Source: Sphingobium phenoxybenzoativorans (GTDB taxonomy: Bacteria > Pseudomonadota > Alphaproteobacteria > Sphingomonadales > Sphingomonadaceae). From it: a DNA stretch of 64,000 bases. The position numbers and the translations under genes were made by a program. Numbering within the stretch: position 1 is the first letter of the stretch; every line of letters starts with the position of its first letter. This document shows positions 27,570-37,646 of the stretch, in pieces. The notes beneath the pieces are model-generated. The model saw only the letters and a list, made by a program, of their open reading frames with translations. It was not told the origin of the DNA and ran no database searches. The DNA is taken from positions 30,587 through 94,586 of the forward strand of contig NZ_MINO01000014.1 in the NCBI RefSeq assembly GCF_001757355.1. Direction: 5' to 3'.

Positions 27570-29012
27570 ATGAGCATCGATATCGGCCCGCCCCATGTGG
27601 ATGAGCTAAAGCCGCGCATCGCGGTCATCGGCGTTGGGGGCGCCGGTGGAAACGCCATCGCCAACATGATCGCCGCGGCCGTGGAGGGCGTCGATTTCAT
27701 TGTCGCCAACACCGATGCGCAGGCGCTGAACGCTTCGCCTGCCGAACGGCGCATTCAGCTTGGCCCGCACATTACCGAGGGTCTGGGCGCGGGATCGCGG
27801 CCGGAAATCGGCCGCGCTGCGGCGGAGGAGACCATCTCTACCGTCGATGAGGCGCTGCAGGGCGCGCATATGTGCTTCATTGCCGCGGGCATGGGCGGCG
27901 GCACCGGCACAGGCGCTGCTCCTGTCATCGCGAAGGCGGCGCGGGAGAAGGGCATCCTGACCGTTGGCGTCGTGACCAAGCCGTTCACCTTCGAAGGCTC
28001 CCGCCGCGCCCGCTCCGCAGAAGCGGGCATTGAAGAGCTGCAGAAGCATGTCGATACGCTGATCGTCATCCCGAACCAGAACCTGTTCCTGATCGCGAAC
28101 CCGAACACCACCTTCAAAGAAGCCTTCCAGATGGCCGACGAGGTGCTGCAGCAGGGCGTTCGCGGCATCACCGACCTGATGGTCATGCCGGGCCTCATCA
28201 ACCTGGACTTTGCCGACGTCCGCTCCGTGATGAGCGAGATGGGCAAGGCAATGATGGGCACGGGCGAGGCGGAAGGCGACGGCCGCGCTCTGCAGGCCGC
28301 CGAAAAGGCGATCGCCAATCCGCTGCTCGACGGCGTGTCGATGCGCGGGGCCAAGGGCGTCATCGTGTCGATTACCGGCGGCGAGGACATGCGCCTGATG
28401 GAGGTCGACGAGGCCGCCAACCATATCCGTGAGCTGGTGGACCCCGATGCGAACATCATCTGGGGTTCGGCGTTCAATGACGATCTGAATGGCAAGATCC
28501 GCGTTTCCGTGGTCGCCACCGGCATCGACAATGAAGCCTCGGCGAAGGCTGCACCGGCCAGCCAGCCGTTCACCTTCGCCAATCGTCCGACGGTGGTGAC
28601 GCCAGCCGCTCCGGCGCCAGCGCCCGCCGCCGAGCCGGTAACGCTGGAGCCGCCGGTTGCGGAAACCGCAGAGGAGCCGGAAGCGAAAGCCGAACCCGAA
28701 ACCGCACAGGCCGCGCCCGAACCGCCCGCGCCGCCGGCGCCCTTTGCGCCGCCGCGTCCTGTTCCAGTGATTTCGGACTTCGATGACCAGGAGGATGAGT
28801 TGATCCTGGGCGCGGAAAGCGCGGAACCCGCTCCGGCGGAACCGGAGCGTCCGGCTCCCGCCGCGCCGCGTGTCGCAGTTGCTGGCGGAACGCTGTTCGA
28901 GCGTATGTCCGGCCTGTCACGCGGCATTGGCAAGACGGCCGATGATGAGGCGGATGAGAATAAGGGCGGACTGGATATTCCTCGCTTCTTGAACCGCCAG
29001 AACAACCAGTAG
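27570..29012 (+). CDS. ftsZ: Cell division protein FtsZ
   Basis: Tubulin-like GTPase forming the division ring. 480 residues: the GTPase core with GVGGAGGNA (21-29), GGGTGTG at 109-115 and the T7 loop region [15 protein letters not shown]; then a long Pro/Ala/Glu-rich linker of about 150 residues (roughly 318-465); then the conserved C-terminal peptide LDIPRFLNR that binds FtsA and other partners. The long linker is typical of alphaproteobacteria. Confidence 0.98.
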   Translation: MSIDIGPPHVDELKPRIAVIGVGGAGGNAIANMIAAAVEGVDFIVANTDAQALNASPAERRIQLGPHITEGLGAGSRPEIGRAAAEETISTVDEALQGAHMCFIAAGMGGGTGTGAAPVIAKAAREKGILTVGVVTKPFTFEGSRRARSAEAGIEELQKHVDTLIVIPNQNLFLIANPNTTFKEAFQMADEVLQQGVRGITDLMVMPGLINLDFADVRSVMSEMGKAMMGTGEAEGDGRALQAAEKAIANPLLDGVSMRGAKGVIVSITGGEDMRLMEVDEAANHIRELVDPDANIIWGSAFNDDLNGKIRVSVVATGIDNEASAKAAPASQPFTFANRPTVVTPAAPAPAPAAEPVTLEPPVAETAEEPEAKAEPETAQAAPEPPAPPAPFAPPRPVPVISDFDDQEDELILGAESAEPAPAEPERPAPAAPRVAVAGGTLFERMSGLSRGIGKTADDEADENKGGLDIPRFLNRQNNQ

Positions 29013-29051
29013 GGCGTTTCGTCGCATCGACGATCGCGATACATTTCCCAT

Positions 29052-29083
29052 TCACGCAGCCGCTTGCTAGAGCGGCTGCGTGA
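29052..29083 (+). terminator. Perfect 13-bp hairpin after ftsZ, containing the next start codon
   Basis: Arms 29052-29064 and 29071-29083 are exact reverse complements with a 6-base loop, followed by a short T-rich run (TTGCTTT). It looks like an intrinsic terminator or attenuator for the dcw transcript. The only start codon available for the next gene, GTG at 29080, is in the 3' arm. Confidence 0.7.
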
Positions 29084-30885
29084 TTGCTTTCAGACACGCG
29101 ACTCTCGCCGCCGCTTTCCTCTTCGCCAGCCTTGGGGCAGGCCAGCCTCACCGCGCCGCCGCGCAGGACCAGACGGTGTCGCAACTCGACCTGCAGCGCC
29201 CGCAGGACGTCAATACATTGAACGGCCATCTTGCGCGGCTCGCGGAAAATCCGCGCGATGTCACGGCGCTGATCGGTGCTGGCGAAGCGGCGCTGGCGCT
29301 GGATGACGCGCGCGCGGCGACGGGCTTCCTTGCTCGCGCCAATGAGATCAGCCCGAATAACGGGCGGATCAAGGCAGGGCTTGGCCATGCCATGCTCGAC
29401 ATGCAGAATCCTGGCGAAGCGCTCAAACTCTTTGGCGAAGCGTCCCGTCTGGGCTTTCCCGACACGGGGTTTCTTTCGGATCGCGGCCTTGCGCGCGACC
29501 TGACGGGGGATACGGCGGGCGCGCAGAAGGACTATCAGGCGGCCTTGCGGGCCGCGCCGGAGGATGCGGAACTGATCCGCCGCTATGCCGTGTCGCTCGG
29601 CATATCCGGTCAACTCGATGCATCGGAGAAGGTCTTGAAGCCCTTGCTCTATAAGGGCGACCGTGGTGCATGGCGGGACCGGGCCTTCATATTGGCGATG
29701 AACGGCAAACGGGACGAGGCGCGGGATATTGCGGGCAGGACAATGCCCGCCAGGCTTGCCGTGGCAATTCAGCCCTATCTGGACAGGATGCAGGCATTGA
29801 CCCCGGCGCAGCGCGCGGCGGCCGTGCAGTTTGGCAATTTCCCCTCGGAAGTCAGGATGGCGGCGGTGCAGCCGCAGCAGCCGGTCGTCCAGCCTGTTGC
29901 GCCGCAGACGCCGGTGGCGGAGACTGCCGCGGATCAGCGTGCCGCGCGAAAGGCGGAAAAGCGCAAGCAACAGGAGGCGAGGAAGGCCGCCGAAGCCGCA
30001 GCGCGGACTGCTGCGGCAGCGCCAAGGCAGCCGCAAAAGACAGCGATCGCCGCTGCAACGCCTGCCGCGTCCCCATCCGCCCGGATCGAGCCGCAACCGG
30101 TTCCGCCTGCGCCGCCGCCAATGGCTCCGAATCCCGCGCCGCCGCTGGTCGCAAAAGCGCCAGACCCCGCCCCGCAAGCGCAGCCCACTCCGCAAGCGCA
30201 GCCCACCCCGCAAGCGCAGCCCGCGCAGCAACTGGCGGCCGCCGATACACCCCGGCCTATCCAGGGACCGCCCGCGCCCGAACCTGCACTGGTGTCCGCC
30301 ACGCCGACAGTAGCGTCGGAGAGTCGCACGCCTGCGCCGCCACCGCCCGCATCATCGCCGCCGCCCGCACCGCCGACGCAGATTACGGCGCGGACGCTGG
30401 CCGACATCATGCGTGAATTGCAGGTTCCCGATACGGAAAAGCAGGCGAATGCGGAGGCGGTTAACCTTGCCGAGCTGGAAATGATCCAGCAGCAGCGCAA
30501 GACCGCCAAAGCTGTGGCGGCCGAAAAGGCGCGCGCTGACGCAACCGCCAAGGCGAAAGCGGCCGCCGACGCAAAGGCCAAGGCGGAGGCCGCGGAAAAA
30601 GCCAGACTGGCCAAAAACCCTTCCCGCAACTGGGTGCAGGTCGGCACGGGGCGCAATCTGTCCGCACTCGCCTTTACGATGAAGGGGCTGCGCAAGAAAT
30701 ATGAGTCGCTTGCCGCGAAGGACGCCTGGACGGCATCATGGGGACAGACCAACCGGCTGATCGTCGGGCCGTTCGGCAGTTTCGACAAGGCGAAGGAATA
30801 TGAGGAGCGGCTGAAAAAAGCGGGCGCGGATGCGTTCGCCTGGCGCAGCGACGCGGGCGAGGCCGTGGACAAGCTGGCCAACTGA
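29080..30885 (+). CDS. Exported SPOR-domain protein with TPR-like repeats
   Basis: 601 residues. A signal peptide (about 1-27, hydrophobic core TLAAAFLFASLGAG) is followed by helical TPR-like repeats (about 40-240), a Pro/Ala/Gln-rich region with three PTPQAQ-type units, an Ala/Lys coiled segment (about 455-510) and a C-terminal SPOR domain from NWVQVGTGRNLSALAF. SPOR implies binding to septal denuded glycan. GTG at 29080 is the only possible start, as an in-frame stop lies 12 bases earlier and no other start codon precedes the signal peptide. Gene order after ftsZ suggests a division role; this is inference. Confidence 0.82.
   Translation: MIAFRHATLAAAFLFASLGAGQPHRAAAQDQTVSQLDLQRPQDVNTLNGHLARLAENPRDVTALIGAGEAALALDDARAATGFLARANEISPNNGRIKAGLGHAMLDMQNPGEALKLFGEASRLGFPDTGFLSDRGLARDLTGDTAGAQKDYQAALRAAPEDAELIRRYAVSLGISGQLDASEKVLKPLLYKGDRGAWRDRAFILAMNGKRDEARDIAGRTMPARLAVAIQPYLDRMQALTPAQRAAAVQFGNFPSEVRMAAVQPQQPVVQPVAPQTPVAETAADQRAARKAEKRKQQEARKAAEAAARTAAAAPRQPQKTAIAAATPAASPSARIEPQPVPPAPPPMAPNPAPPLVAKAPDPAPQAQPTPQAQPTPQAQPAQQLAAADTPRPIQGPPAPEPALVSATPTVASESRTPAPPPPASSPPPAPPTQITARTLADIMRELQVPDTEKQANAEAVNLAELEMIQQQRKTAKAVAAEKARADATAKAKAAADAKAKAEAAEKARLAKNPSRNWVQVGTGRNLSALAFTMKGLRKKYESLAAKDAWTASWGQTNRLIVGPFGSFDKAKEYEERLKKAGADAFAWRSDAGEAVDKLAN
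30172..30225 (+). repeat. Three tandem 18-bp units inside the SPOR protein gene
   Basis: The unit CCGCAAGCGCAGCCCACY occurs at 30172, 30190 and 30208 (the third ends GCG). It encodes PQAQPT repeats in the proline-rich linker. Copy number could vary between strains by slippage. Confidence 0.85.
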
Positions 30886-30943
30886 CAGGCGCGCAATGGC
30901 CGGCCCGCTCGACGCATCCGGTCAACTCGGCTAGGGCGCGGGC

Positions 30944-32113
30944 ATGAGTCAGACCCTTGCGCCCTATGCCTGTCAGCCGGAACGGACGCGTGGGCGTCTG
31001 CATGCCGAACCGGGCGGCGAAACGCGGGGGCCGCGGGATGCCTTCCAGCGTGACAGGGACCGGATCATCCATTCGATCGCCTTCCGAAGGTTGCGGCACA
31101 AGACCCAGGTCTTTGTCGCGCCGGATGGCGACCATTATCGCGTCCGCCTGACCCATAGCCTGGAGGTGGCGCAGATCGGGCGCACCATCGCGCGGGCGCT
31201 TGGGCTTAACGAGGATCTGACCGAGGCGCTGTGCCTGGCCCATGACATCGGTCATCCGCCGTTCGGGCATGCCGGAGAAGATGCGCTGGAAGCGGCGATG
31301 GAGGGGCAGGGCGGGTTCGACCATAATGCCCATACGCTGCGCGTGCTGATGCTGCTGGAATCGCCCTATCCGCGTTGGCCGGGGCTGAACCTGACGTGGG
31401 ATATGCTGGAGGGGCTGGCCAAGCATAATGGACCTGTCGCCAATCCGGGATGGGCGATGCGGGAACTGGATGCTCTGTTCCCGCTGGAACTCGGCCACTG
31501 GCCCAGCCTGGAGGCGCAGGTGGCAGCGATCTCCGACGATATCGCCTATGACAATCATGATATCGATGACGGGTTGCGGGCGGGATTGCTGACGCTCGAC
31601 CAGATATTGGAAGTCCCGATGGTTGCGGCGTGCTGGGACAGGGTCCGGGCGCGTCATCCCGGCGTCGCGCCCGAACGGCTGCTCCGGGAACTGGTGCGGG
31701 ACCAGATTGGCGGGATGGTCAATGACGTCATAGAAACCACGCGCCAGGCGATAATGGACGCGGGCGTGCGGGACGTGGCCGATGTGCGCAGCGCGGGGAT
31801 GGCATTGTCGGGATTCTCGCCCGGCCTCGCCGAGGATGAGCGCGTGCTGAAGCGCTTCATGTACGCGACGCTCTATCATCATCCCGAACAGCTTGCCGCG
31901 GCGGAAAAGGCCCGGCGCATAGTCAGCGATCTGTTTGCCGCCTACCGCTCCGACCCCGGCCTGATGACCGAAAACTGGTCCGGTCAGTGCAGCGTGGCGG
32001 AACCGGCGCGCAGCCGCCATATCGCCGATTACATCGCCGGGATGACCGACCGTTTCGCGCAGAAGCGGCATGAGGAGATTTTCGGCAGGGCGATCGCCGA
32101 CACGGTGGATTGA
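30944..32113 (+). CDS. dgt: Deoxyguanosinetriphosphate triphosphohydrolase-like HD protein
   Basis: A dNTP triphosphohydrolase of the HD superfamily, expected to hydrolyse dNTPs to nucleosides and triphosphate. 389 residues with the family N-terminus (RDAFQRDRDRIIHSIAFRRL), metal-binding H71 in LTHSLEVAQIGR and the H100-D101 pair in CLAHDIGHPPFGHAGEDAL. In many relatives this gene precedes argS; here it stands between the SPOR gene and the glycine riboswitch. The specificity for dGTP is not established from sequence. Confidence 0.9.
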   Translation: MSQTLAPYACQPERTRGRLHAEPGGETRGPRDAFQRDRDRIIHSIAFRRLRHKTQVFVAPDGDHYRVRLTHSLEVAQIGRTIARALGLNEDLTEALCLAHDIGHPPFGHAGEDALEAAMEGQGGFDHNAHTLRVLMLLESPYPRWPGLNLTWDMLEGLAKHNGPVANPGWAMRELDALFPLELGHWPSLEAQVAAISDDIAYDNHDIDDGLRAGLLTLDQILEVPMVAACWDRVRARHPGVAPERLLRELVRDQIGGMVNDVIETTRQAIMDAGVRDVADVRSAGMALSGFSPGLAEDERVLKRFMYATLYHHPEQLAAAEKARRIVSDLFAAYRSDPGLMTENWSGQCSVAEPARSRHIADYIAGMTDRFAQKRHEEIFGRAIADTVD

Positions 32114-32138
32114 CGCCGCGAAGTCTTTGCGCGATGCA
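32110..32138 (+). promoter_or_regulatory. Weak candidate promoter for the gcv operon
   Basis: TTGACG at 32110-32115 is a good -35 hexamer overlapping the dgt stop. The only hexamer at 17-bp spacing is GATGCA, a poor -10. It lies 33 bases before the riboswitch. Confidence 0.25.
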
Positions 32139-32170
32139 GCAAGAGTCTCCGGTTCGAGGATTCGATCCGG

Positions 32171-32375
32171 TCATGACGCGGGAGAGCGTAGCGGGGCCTC
32201 GGCCTTGCTGCCGCCGAAGGAGCAACCGCCCCGGAATCTCTCAGGCCCGAAGGACCGCGTCATGGGCAGGCACTCTGGAAAGCGGGCGGCCGCAAGACCG
32301 CCCCACCGAAGGGGTAAGCTGTGTGGAATGTTCCACCGGTCAAAGCTCTCAGGTTTCCGTGACAGAGGGGGTGAT
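32171..32375 (+). ncRNA. Tandem glycine riboswitch
   Basis: A two-aptamer glycine riboswitch in the leader of gcvT. The first aptamer (about 32171-32264) opens with GACGCGGGAGAGC, contains GCCGAAGGAGCAACCGCCCC, CTCTCAGGC and CGAAGGACCGCGTC; its P1 stem pairs TCATGACGCGG with CCGCGTCATGG. The second (about 32266-32375) has CACTCTGGAAAGC, CACCGAAGGGGTAAGC, AAGCTCTCAGGTT and ACAGAGGGGG. Glycine binding normally turns the gcv genes on in bacteria. The downstream sequence 32383-32426 has AAGGGG and CCCCTT segments that could form the switching hairpin. Confidence 0.93.
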
Positions 32376-32445
32376 GGCGCGAAAGGGGCGGTGAGTGTCC
32401 ACGTGCCGTCGCTTGACGTCCCCTTGTTACCGGAAGGCCAGATCC

Positions 32446-33585
32446 TTGAGCATATCCACAGACGATGTAGCAGAGTTTGAAGCGGAGATTCCGTTGGGCA
32501 AGCTGCCGCTCGATGCCTGGCATCGCGCGCAGGGCGGGCGGATGGTCGGCTTCGCAGGCTATGAAATGCCCATCCAATATGAAGGCATCATGGCCGAACA
32601 TGCATGGACCCGCGAACATGCGGGGCTGTTCGACGTCAGCCATATGGGCCAGCTCAGCTTCACCGGAGAGGGCGCGGATGCGGCTCTCGAAGCCCTGCTC
32701 CCCGGAGACATCACCGGCCTGAAAACCTTCCGCCAGCGTTATTCGCTGCTGCTGGATGAGGATGGCGGGATTCTGGACGACCTGATGGTCAGCAGGCGGC
32801 CGGACGACATCTATATGGTCGTCAACGGTGCCACAAAATATGACGATATCGGCTGGATCATCGAGCATCTGCCCGATGAAATCACCATGAACCATATGGA
32901 CGATCAGGCGCTGCTGGCGCTGCAGGGACCGGAATCCGGCGCTGCATTGGCGAGCCTGATCCCCGGCACAGCCGATCTGTTTTTCATGCAGTGCGGCCCC
33001 TTTAGCTGGGATGGCGTCGACCTGTGGGTCAGCCGGTCGGGCTATACGGGCGAGGACGGGTTCGAGATCAGCCTGCCGGGCGATGCCGCGGTGCGGTTCG
33101 CGGACGCGCTTTGCGCGCTGGACGCGGTGAAGCCGATCGGCCTTGGCGCGCGGGATTCGCTGCGGCTGGAGGCCGGTCTGCCGCTTTATGGCCATGACAT
33201 CGATACGCAGGCCGGGCCGATTGGCGCTGACCTGGGTTTCGCCGTTCCCAAGAAGCGCCGGGAGGCCGGCGGCTTCTTCGGGCATGCGCGCATCGTGCGG
33301 GAGCTTGCCGAGGGCGCGCCTTCGCGTCGGGTCGGCCTGGCGATAGAGGGACGGTTGCCTGCGCGCGAGGGCGCCGTGATCCTGGCGGGCGGCAAGCCGG
33401 CCGGCAAGGTGACATCGGGCGGATTCGCGCCCACGGTCGGCGCGCCGATCGCCATGGGCTGGGTTGATGCCGGGCATGCCGCCATCGGCACCGCGCTGGA
33501 GATCGAGGTGCGGGGCAAGCGCCTTGCGGCCACGGTCGCGCCGATGCCGTTCGTTCCCCACCGCTATCATCGTCAAAAGATTTAA
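32446..33585 (+). CDS. gcvT: Glycine cleavage system T protein (aminomethyltransferase)
   Basis: Transfers the aminomethyl carbon from lipoylated GcvH to tetrahydrofolate, releasing ammonia. Core motifs [30 protein letters not shown] and [12 protein letters not shown] identify the family. The start is uncertain: I take TTG at 32446 (379 residues) because a GGAAGG ribosome binding site lies 8 bases upstream; a GTG at 32395 would place the start nearer the riboswitch with no family similarity. First gene of gcvT-gcvH-gcvPA-gcvPB. Confidence 0.92.
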   Translation: MSISTDDVAEFEAEIPLGKLPLDAWHRAQGGRMVGFAGYEMPIQYEGIMAEHAWTREHAGLFDVSHMGQLSFTGEGADAALEALLPGDITGLKTFRQRYSLLLDEDGGILDDLMVSRRPDDIYMVVNGATKYDDIGWIIEHLPDEITMNHMDDQALLALQGPESGAALASLIPGTADLFFMQCGPFSWDGVDLWVSRSGYTGEDGFEISLPGDAAVRFADALCALDAVKPIGLGARDSLRLEAGLPLYGHDIDTQAGPIGADLGFAVPKKRREAGGFFGHARIVRELAEGAPSRRVGLAIEGRLPAREGAVILAGGKPAGKVTSGGFAPTVGAPIAMGWVDAGHAAIGTALEIEVRGKRLAATVAPMPFVPHRYHRQKI

Positions 33586-33598
33586 CAGGGAGTATCTC

Positions 33599-33970
33599 AT
33601 GAGCCGCTACTTCACCGACGAACATGAATGGATCGACGTAGAAGGCGAGATCGCCACCGTCGGGATTACGGATTATGCGCAGGAACAGCTTGGCGACATC
33701 GTGTTCGTCGAGCTGCCTGCGGAGGGCGCCACCTTTGAGAAGGGCGACGATGCCGCCGTCGTCGAATCCGTCAAGGCCGCTTCGGACGTCTATGCGCCTA
33801 TCTCCGGCGAGGTCGTCGAGTCGAACGGCGCTCTGGAGGACGAGCCTGCCCTGGTGAACAGTGATCCGGAGGAGGATGGCTGGTTCTTCAAGCTGCGCAT
33901 CACTGACGCCTCCGAGCTTGAGGGACTGATGAACGAGAAAGCCTACAAGGCATTCGTCGCCGGTTTGTGA
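33599..33970 (+). CDS. gcvH: Glycine cleavage system H protein
   Basis: Lipoyl carrier that shuttles the aminomethyl group among GcvP, GcvT and the L protein. 123 residues; the lipoylation site is K59 in VESVKAASD, preceded by [12 protein letters not shown]. An AGGGAG ribosome binding site lies 6 bases before the ATG. An in-frame frame extension upstream is inside gcvT. Followed by a hairpin and gcvPA. Confidence 0.97.
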   Translation: MSRYFTDEHEWIDVEGEIATVGITDYAQEQLGDIVFVELPAEGATFEKGDDAAVVESVKAASDVYAPISGEVVESNGALEDEPALVNSDPEEDGWFFKLRITDASELEGLMNEKAYKAFVAGL

Positions 33971-33983
33971 TTTAAGAAAAGCC

Positions 33984-34003
33984 CCTCCCTGAACAGGGAG
34001 GAG
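33984..34003 (+). promoter_or_regulatory. Hairpin whose 3' arm carries the gcvPA ribosome binding site
   Basis: CCCTCCCTG and CAGGGAGG (33985-34002) form a tight stem with a 2-base loop. The 3' arm and its flank (GGGAGGAGGGAG) include the purine run that serves as Shine-Dalgarno sequence for gcvPA. It could moderate translation of the P protein relative to H. Confidence 0.5.
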
Positions 34004-34015
34004 GGAGATCCATGA

Positions 34016-35374
34016 ATGCGTTACCTTCCCCTGACCGATATTGACCGGAGCGCAATGCTCGATGTGGTCGGCGCGTCCTCCATTGACGACCTGTTCGTCG
34101 ATGTCCCTGCCGAGGCGCGGCTGTCCGCCAAGATTGCCGGCCTGCCAGACCATGCCAGCGAACTGGCGGTCGAACGGCATATGGGGAAGCTGGCGCGGCA
34201 GAATCTGTCGGCCGGGGATGCGCCCTTCTTCCTGGGGGCGGGGGCGTACCGGCATCATGTGCCGGCGAGTGTCGATCATCTGATCCAGCGCGGCGAGTTC
34301 CTGACGGCCTACACGCCCTATCAGCCGGAAATCGCGCAGGGGACGTTACAGGTTCTGTTCGAATTTCAGACGCAGGTGGCGCGGCTGTTCGGGTGTGATG
34401 TCGCCAATGCGTCAATGTATGACGGGTCGACGGCGTGCTGGGAAGCGATCGGCATGGCGCGGCGGATCACCAAGCGGGGCAAGGCGCTGCTGTCGAACGG
34501 ACTGCACCCGCATTACGTCTCGGTCGCCAGAACGATGGCCAAATTCACCGGCGATGATCTGGTCTATCGCACGCCCGAATGCGACGGGGAAAGCGACGGT
34601 GTAGAGCTTTTGCGCGAGATTGACCGCGATACGAGTTGTGTGGTGGTGCAGTACCCCGACATATTGGGCCGGATCAGTGATTTATCGAGCATTGCTGAGA
34701 AAGCGCATGAAGCCGGAGCGCTGCTGATTGTGGTGGTTACCGAACCGGTTGCGTTGGGCGCTTTGAAATCGCCCGGAGAGATGGGCGCGGATATCGTTGT
34801 GGGCGAAGGACAGTCGATCGGCGTCGGCCTGCAATTTGGCGGTCCGTATCTTGGCCTGTTCGCCTGCAAGAGCAAATATGTGCGGCAAATGCCGGGACGG
34901 CTGTGCGGGGAGACGGTCGATGCCGCGGGCCAGCGCGGGTTCGTGCTGACGCTTTCGACCCGTGAGCAGCATATCCGCCGCGAGAAGGCGACATCGAACA
35001 TCTGCACCAATAGCGGCCTGTGTGCGCTGGCCTTCTCCATCCACATGACCTTGCTGGGCGAGGCAGGGCTGCGCGAACTGGCGGAGATCAACCACGCCAG
35101 GGCATGCGAGGCGGCGGACATATTGTCGGCGGTGCCGGGGGTCAGGCTCCTCAATGAGAGCTTTTTTAACGAGTTCACGCTGGTCCTGAGCAAGGATGCG
35201 CGGGAAGTGGCGCGCACCTTGGCGGAGCGCGGCATATTGGGCGGCGTGTCGCTTGGGCGGTTGATGCCAGACGCGCCGGAACTGGCCAATGGCCTGATCG
35301 TCGCGGTGACGGAGATGACGACCAGCGAGGATATCCGGGCGCTGGCCGATGCGCTGAAGGAGGTGCTGGCATGA
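34016..35374 (+). CDS. gcvPA: Glycine dehydrogenase (decarboxylating) subunit 1
   Basis: The alpha half of the split P protein, which decarboxylates glycine with PLP. 452 residues starting [15 protein letters not shown]; motifs [16 protein letters not shown] and [14 protein letters not shown], and later [20 protein letters not shown], are characteristic. Overlaps gcvPB by 4 bp, as needed for a heterodimer. Many bacteria have a single fused GcvP; the split form is common in alphaproteobacteria such as sphingomonads. Confidence 0.96.
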   Translation: MRYLPLTDIDRSAMLDVVGASSIDDLFVDVPAEARLSAKIAGLPDHASELAVERHMGKLARQNLSAGDAPFFLGAGAYRHHVPASVDHLIQRGEFLTAYTPYQPEIAQGTLQVLFEFQTQVARLFGCDVANASMYDGSTACWEAIGMARRITKRGKALLSNGLHPHYVSVARTMAKFTGDDLVYRTPECDGESDGVELLREIDRDTSCVVVQYPDILGRISDLSSIAEKAHEAGALLIVVVTEPVALGALKSPGEMGADIVVGEGQSIGVGLQFGGPYLGLFACKSKYVRQMPGRLCGETVDAAGQRGFVLTLSTREQHIRREKATSNICTNSGLCALAFSIHMTLLGEAGLRELAEINHARACEAADILSAVPGVRLLNESFFNEFTLVLSKDAREVARTLAERGILGGVSLGRLMPDAPELANGLIVAVTEMTTSEDIRALADALKEVLA

Positions 35375-36945
35375 CCATGTTGAAGGAAGGCCGCCCGACC
35401 GCGCCGGCGCATGTGAACAAGGAACATCCCGATCCCGCCACGGCGACCGGCAACCGGGCGCTGATGCTGGAGGAACCGCTGATCTTCGAGATCGGGTCGA
35501 CGGAGACGACGGGCGTCGACTTCACCCCGGTCGACAAGCCGGCGTCGCGCCTTGGCGGGCTGGAGCGCAAGCGGTCCATTGGCCTGCCGGGCCTGTCCGA
35601 GCAGGAGACAGTGCGGCACTATACGCGCCTCTCGCGGCAGAATTACGCCATCGATCTTGGCCTGTTCCCGCTCGGCTCCTGCACAATGAAGCATAATCCG
35701 CGCCTGAACGAGAAGGTGGCGCGGATGCCGGGCTTCGCGGACATCCATCCGCTCGCCCCGGTGGCGACGGTGCAGGGCGCGCTGGCGGTAATCCATGAAC
35801 TGGCCGAATGGCTTAAGACGCTGACCGGCATGGCGGCCGTGGCGATGAGTCCGAAGGCGGGCGCGCATGGCGAACTGTGCGGCCTGCTGGCGATCCGTGC
35901 AGCGCTGGAGGCGCGGGGCGATGCGCGGTCGGTGATCCTGGTGCCGGAAAGCGCGCATGGGACGAACCCGGCAACGGCGGCCTTCTGCGGCTATAAGGTC
36001 GAGGATATTCCGGCAACGCCGGACGGGCGCGTCGATCTGGCGGCGCTGAAGGCGCGGCTGGGACCGGATGTGGCGGCGGTGATGATCACCAATCCCAACA
36101 CCTGCGGCCTGTTCGAGCGCGACATGAAGGCGATTTCGGACGCGGTGCATGCGGCGGGGGCGCTGGTCTATTGCGATGGCGCGAATTTCAACGCCATTGT
36201 CGGCCGGGTGCGGCCCGGCGATCTGGGCGTCGACGCCATGCACATCAACCTGCACAAGACCTTCTCCACTCCGCATGGCGGCGGCGGCCCCGGCTCCGGC
36301 CCGGTCGTGCTGTCCGAGGCGCTGGCGCCCTATGCGCCCTTGCCGTTCGTCGAGAAGCTTGCGGATGGCAGCTTCGCGCTGGTCGAGGAGGAGACGGCGG
36401 GCGAACATCATGCGGGCAGCTTCGGCCGCATGGTCGCCTTCCACGGGCAGATGGGCATGTTCACCCGCGCGCTGACCTATATCCTGAGTCACGGCGCGGA
36501 TGGCCTGCGGCAGGTGTCGGGCGACGCCGTGCTGAACGCCAATTATATCCTGCGCAGCCTGGACAGCGTGCTGGATGCGCCGTTCGGGGGCAGCGGGCCA
36601 TGCATGCATGAGGCGCTGTTCAGCGACAAGGGACTAGCCGAGGGCTTCACCACGCTCGACATTGCCAAGGGCCTGATCGACGAAGGCTTCCACCCGATGA
36701 CCATGTATTTCCCGCTGGTGGTGCATGGCGCGATGCTGATCGAGCCGACCGAGACGGAGAGCAAGGCGGCGCTGGACCAGTTCATCATGGCGCTGCGCTC
36801 GCTGGCCGAACGGGCCAAGGCAGGCGACGAGGCATTGAAGGGCGCGCCCTATCATGCGCCCCGGCGGCGGCTGGACGAGACGCTGGCGGCGCGCAAGCCG
36901 GTGCTGGTGTGGATCGAGGAGGCTCTGGCGGAAGCAGCGGAGTGA
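35371..36945 (+). CDS. gcvPB: Glycine dehydrogenase (decarboxylating) subunit 2
   Basis: The beta half of split GcvP, carrying the PLP lysine: K296 in [19 protein letters not shown]. 524 residues. Other motifs: [14 protein letters not shown] and [14 protein letters not shown]. The start overlaps gcvPA as ATGA, and the stop overlaps the GTG of the next gene. Completes the glycine cleavage set apart from the shared lipoamide dehydrogenase, which is not in this window. Confidence 0.97.
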   Translation: MTMLKEGRPTAPAHVNKEHPDPATATGNRALMLEEPLIFEIGSTETTGVDFTPVDKPASRLGGLERKRSIGLPGLSEQETVRHYTRLSRQNYAIDLGLFPLGSCTMKHNPRLNEKVARMPGFADIHPLAPVATVQGALAVIHELAEWLKTLTGMAAVAMSPKAGAHGELCGLLAIRAALEARGDARSVILVPESAHGTNPATAAFCGYKVEDIPATPDGRVDLAALKARLGPDVAAVMITNPNTCGLFERDMKAISDAVHAAGALVYCDGANFNAIVGRVRPGDLGVDAMHINLHKTFSTPHGGGGPGSGPVVLSEALAPYAPLPFVEKLADGSFALVEEETAGEHHAGSFGRMVAFHGQMGMFTRALTYILSHGADGLRQVSGDAVLNANYILRSLDSVLDAPFGGSGPCMHEALFSDKGLAEGFTTLDIAKGLIDEGFHPMTMYFPLVVHGAMLIEPTETESKAALDQFIMALRSLAERAKAGDEALKGAPYHAPRRRLDETLAARKPVLVWIEEALAEAAE

Positions 36946-37598
36946 GCGAGGCATCTGGCCCCTGGGTGCCGGCTATGGCGGAAACAGGGGCCGGGAGCGA
37001 AGCGGACAAGCGCTACGCGCCAGCGACGCTGCGTAACCGGGACGCCATTGTCGAGGTGTTGCGGGCGATATTGCCCGATCGCGGCCTGGTGCTGGAAGTC
37101 GCCAGCGGCAGCGGCGAGCATGCGGTGCATTTCGCCCGCGCTTTCCCGGCATTGGACTGGCAGCCGAGCGATCCTGACCCGGCTGCGCTTGCCTCCATTG
37201 CGGCGTGGAGCGGGGAGGCGGGGCTGGCGAATCTGCGGTCGCCCCTCAAGATCGATGCTTCTACCGGAATTTGGCAAGTGGATCGCGCGGACGCCGTGCT
37301 TTGCATCAACATGATTCATATAAGCCCCTGGGCTGCGACCGCCGGGCTGATGCGAGGCGCAGGCGCTGTCTTGCCGCCCGGAGGGGTTCTGTATCTCTAT
37401 GGCCCCTTTATCAGAACCGGCGTGCCGACAGCGCCGAGCAATATGGATTTCGACCAGTCATTGCGGGAGCGCGATCCGGCGTGGGGACTTCGCGATCTGG
37501 ATGCAGTGATTGGGATTGCGACAGAGGTCGGGCTGGCGTGCGTGACGGTTGTGGACATGCCCGCAAATAATCTGTCGGTCATGTTCCGGCGCAAATGA
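36942..37598 (+). CDS. DUF938 family SAM-dependent methyltransferase-like protein
   Basis: 218 residues from a GTG overlapping the gcvPB stop (ATG at 36975 is an alternative). A class I methyltransferase fold is suggested by VLEVASGSGEHAVHFA (motif I) and an acidic SDPDPAAL strand, with the family pattern RYAPATLRNRDAI and SFDQSL-like SNMDFDQSLRERDP. The family's substrate is unknown. Translational overlap with gcvPB implies co-expression with glycine cleavage, perhaps linked through one-carbon units, but that is speculation. Confidence 0.85.
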   Translation: MSEASGPWVPAMAETGAGSEADKRYAPATLRNRDAIVEVLRAILPDRGLVLEVASGSGEHAVHFARAFPALDWQPSDPDPAALASIAAWSGEAGLANLRSPLKIDASTGIWQVDRADAVLCINMIHISPWAATAGLMRGAGAVLPPGGVLYLYGPFIRTGVPTAPSNMDFDQSLRERDPAWGLRDLDAVIGIATEVGLACVTVVDMPANNLSVMFRRK

Positions 37599-37621
37599 CG
37601 GATTTTATTGGTTTAGAGATT

Positions 37622-37643
37622 GGCAGCTCCTCAGGAGCCTGCC
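37622..37643. terminator. Candidate bidirectional terminator
   Basis: GGCAGCTCC and GGAGCCTGCC form a hairpin with a small loop between the converging DUF938 gene and the Rap1a-like gene. The flanks are A/T-rich on both sides. Confidence 0.5.
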
Positions 37644-37646
37644 GGA

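Noticed and set aside
34564..36609. 681-codon minus-strand open frame over gcvPA/gcvPB
   Set aside because: Antisense shadow of two well-conserved genes; no ribosome binding site or domain.
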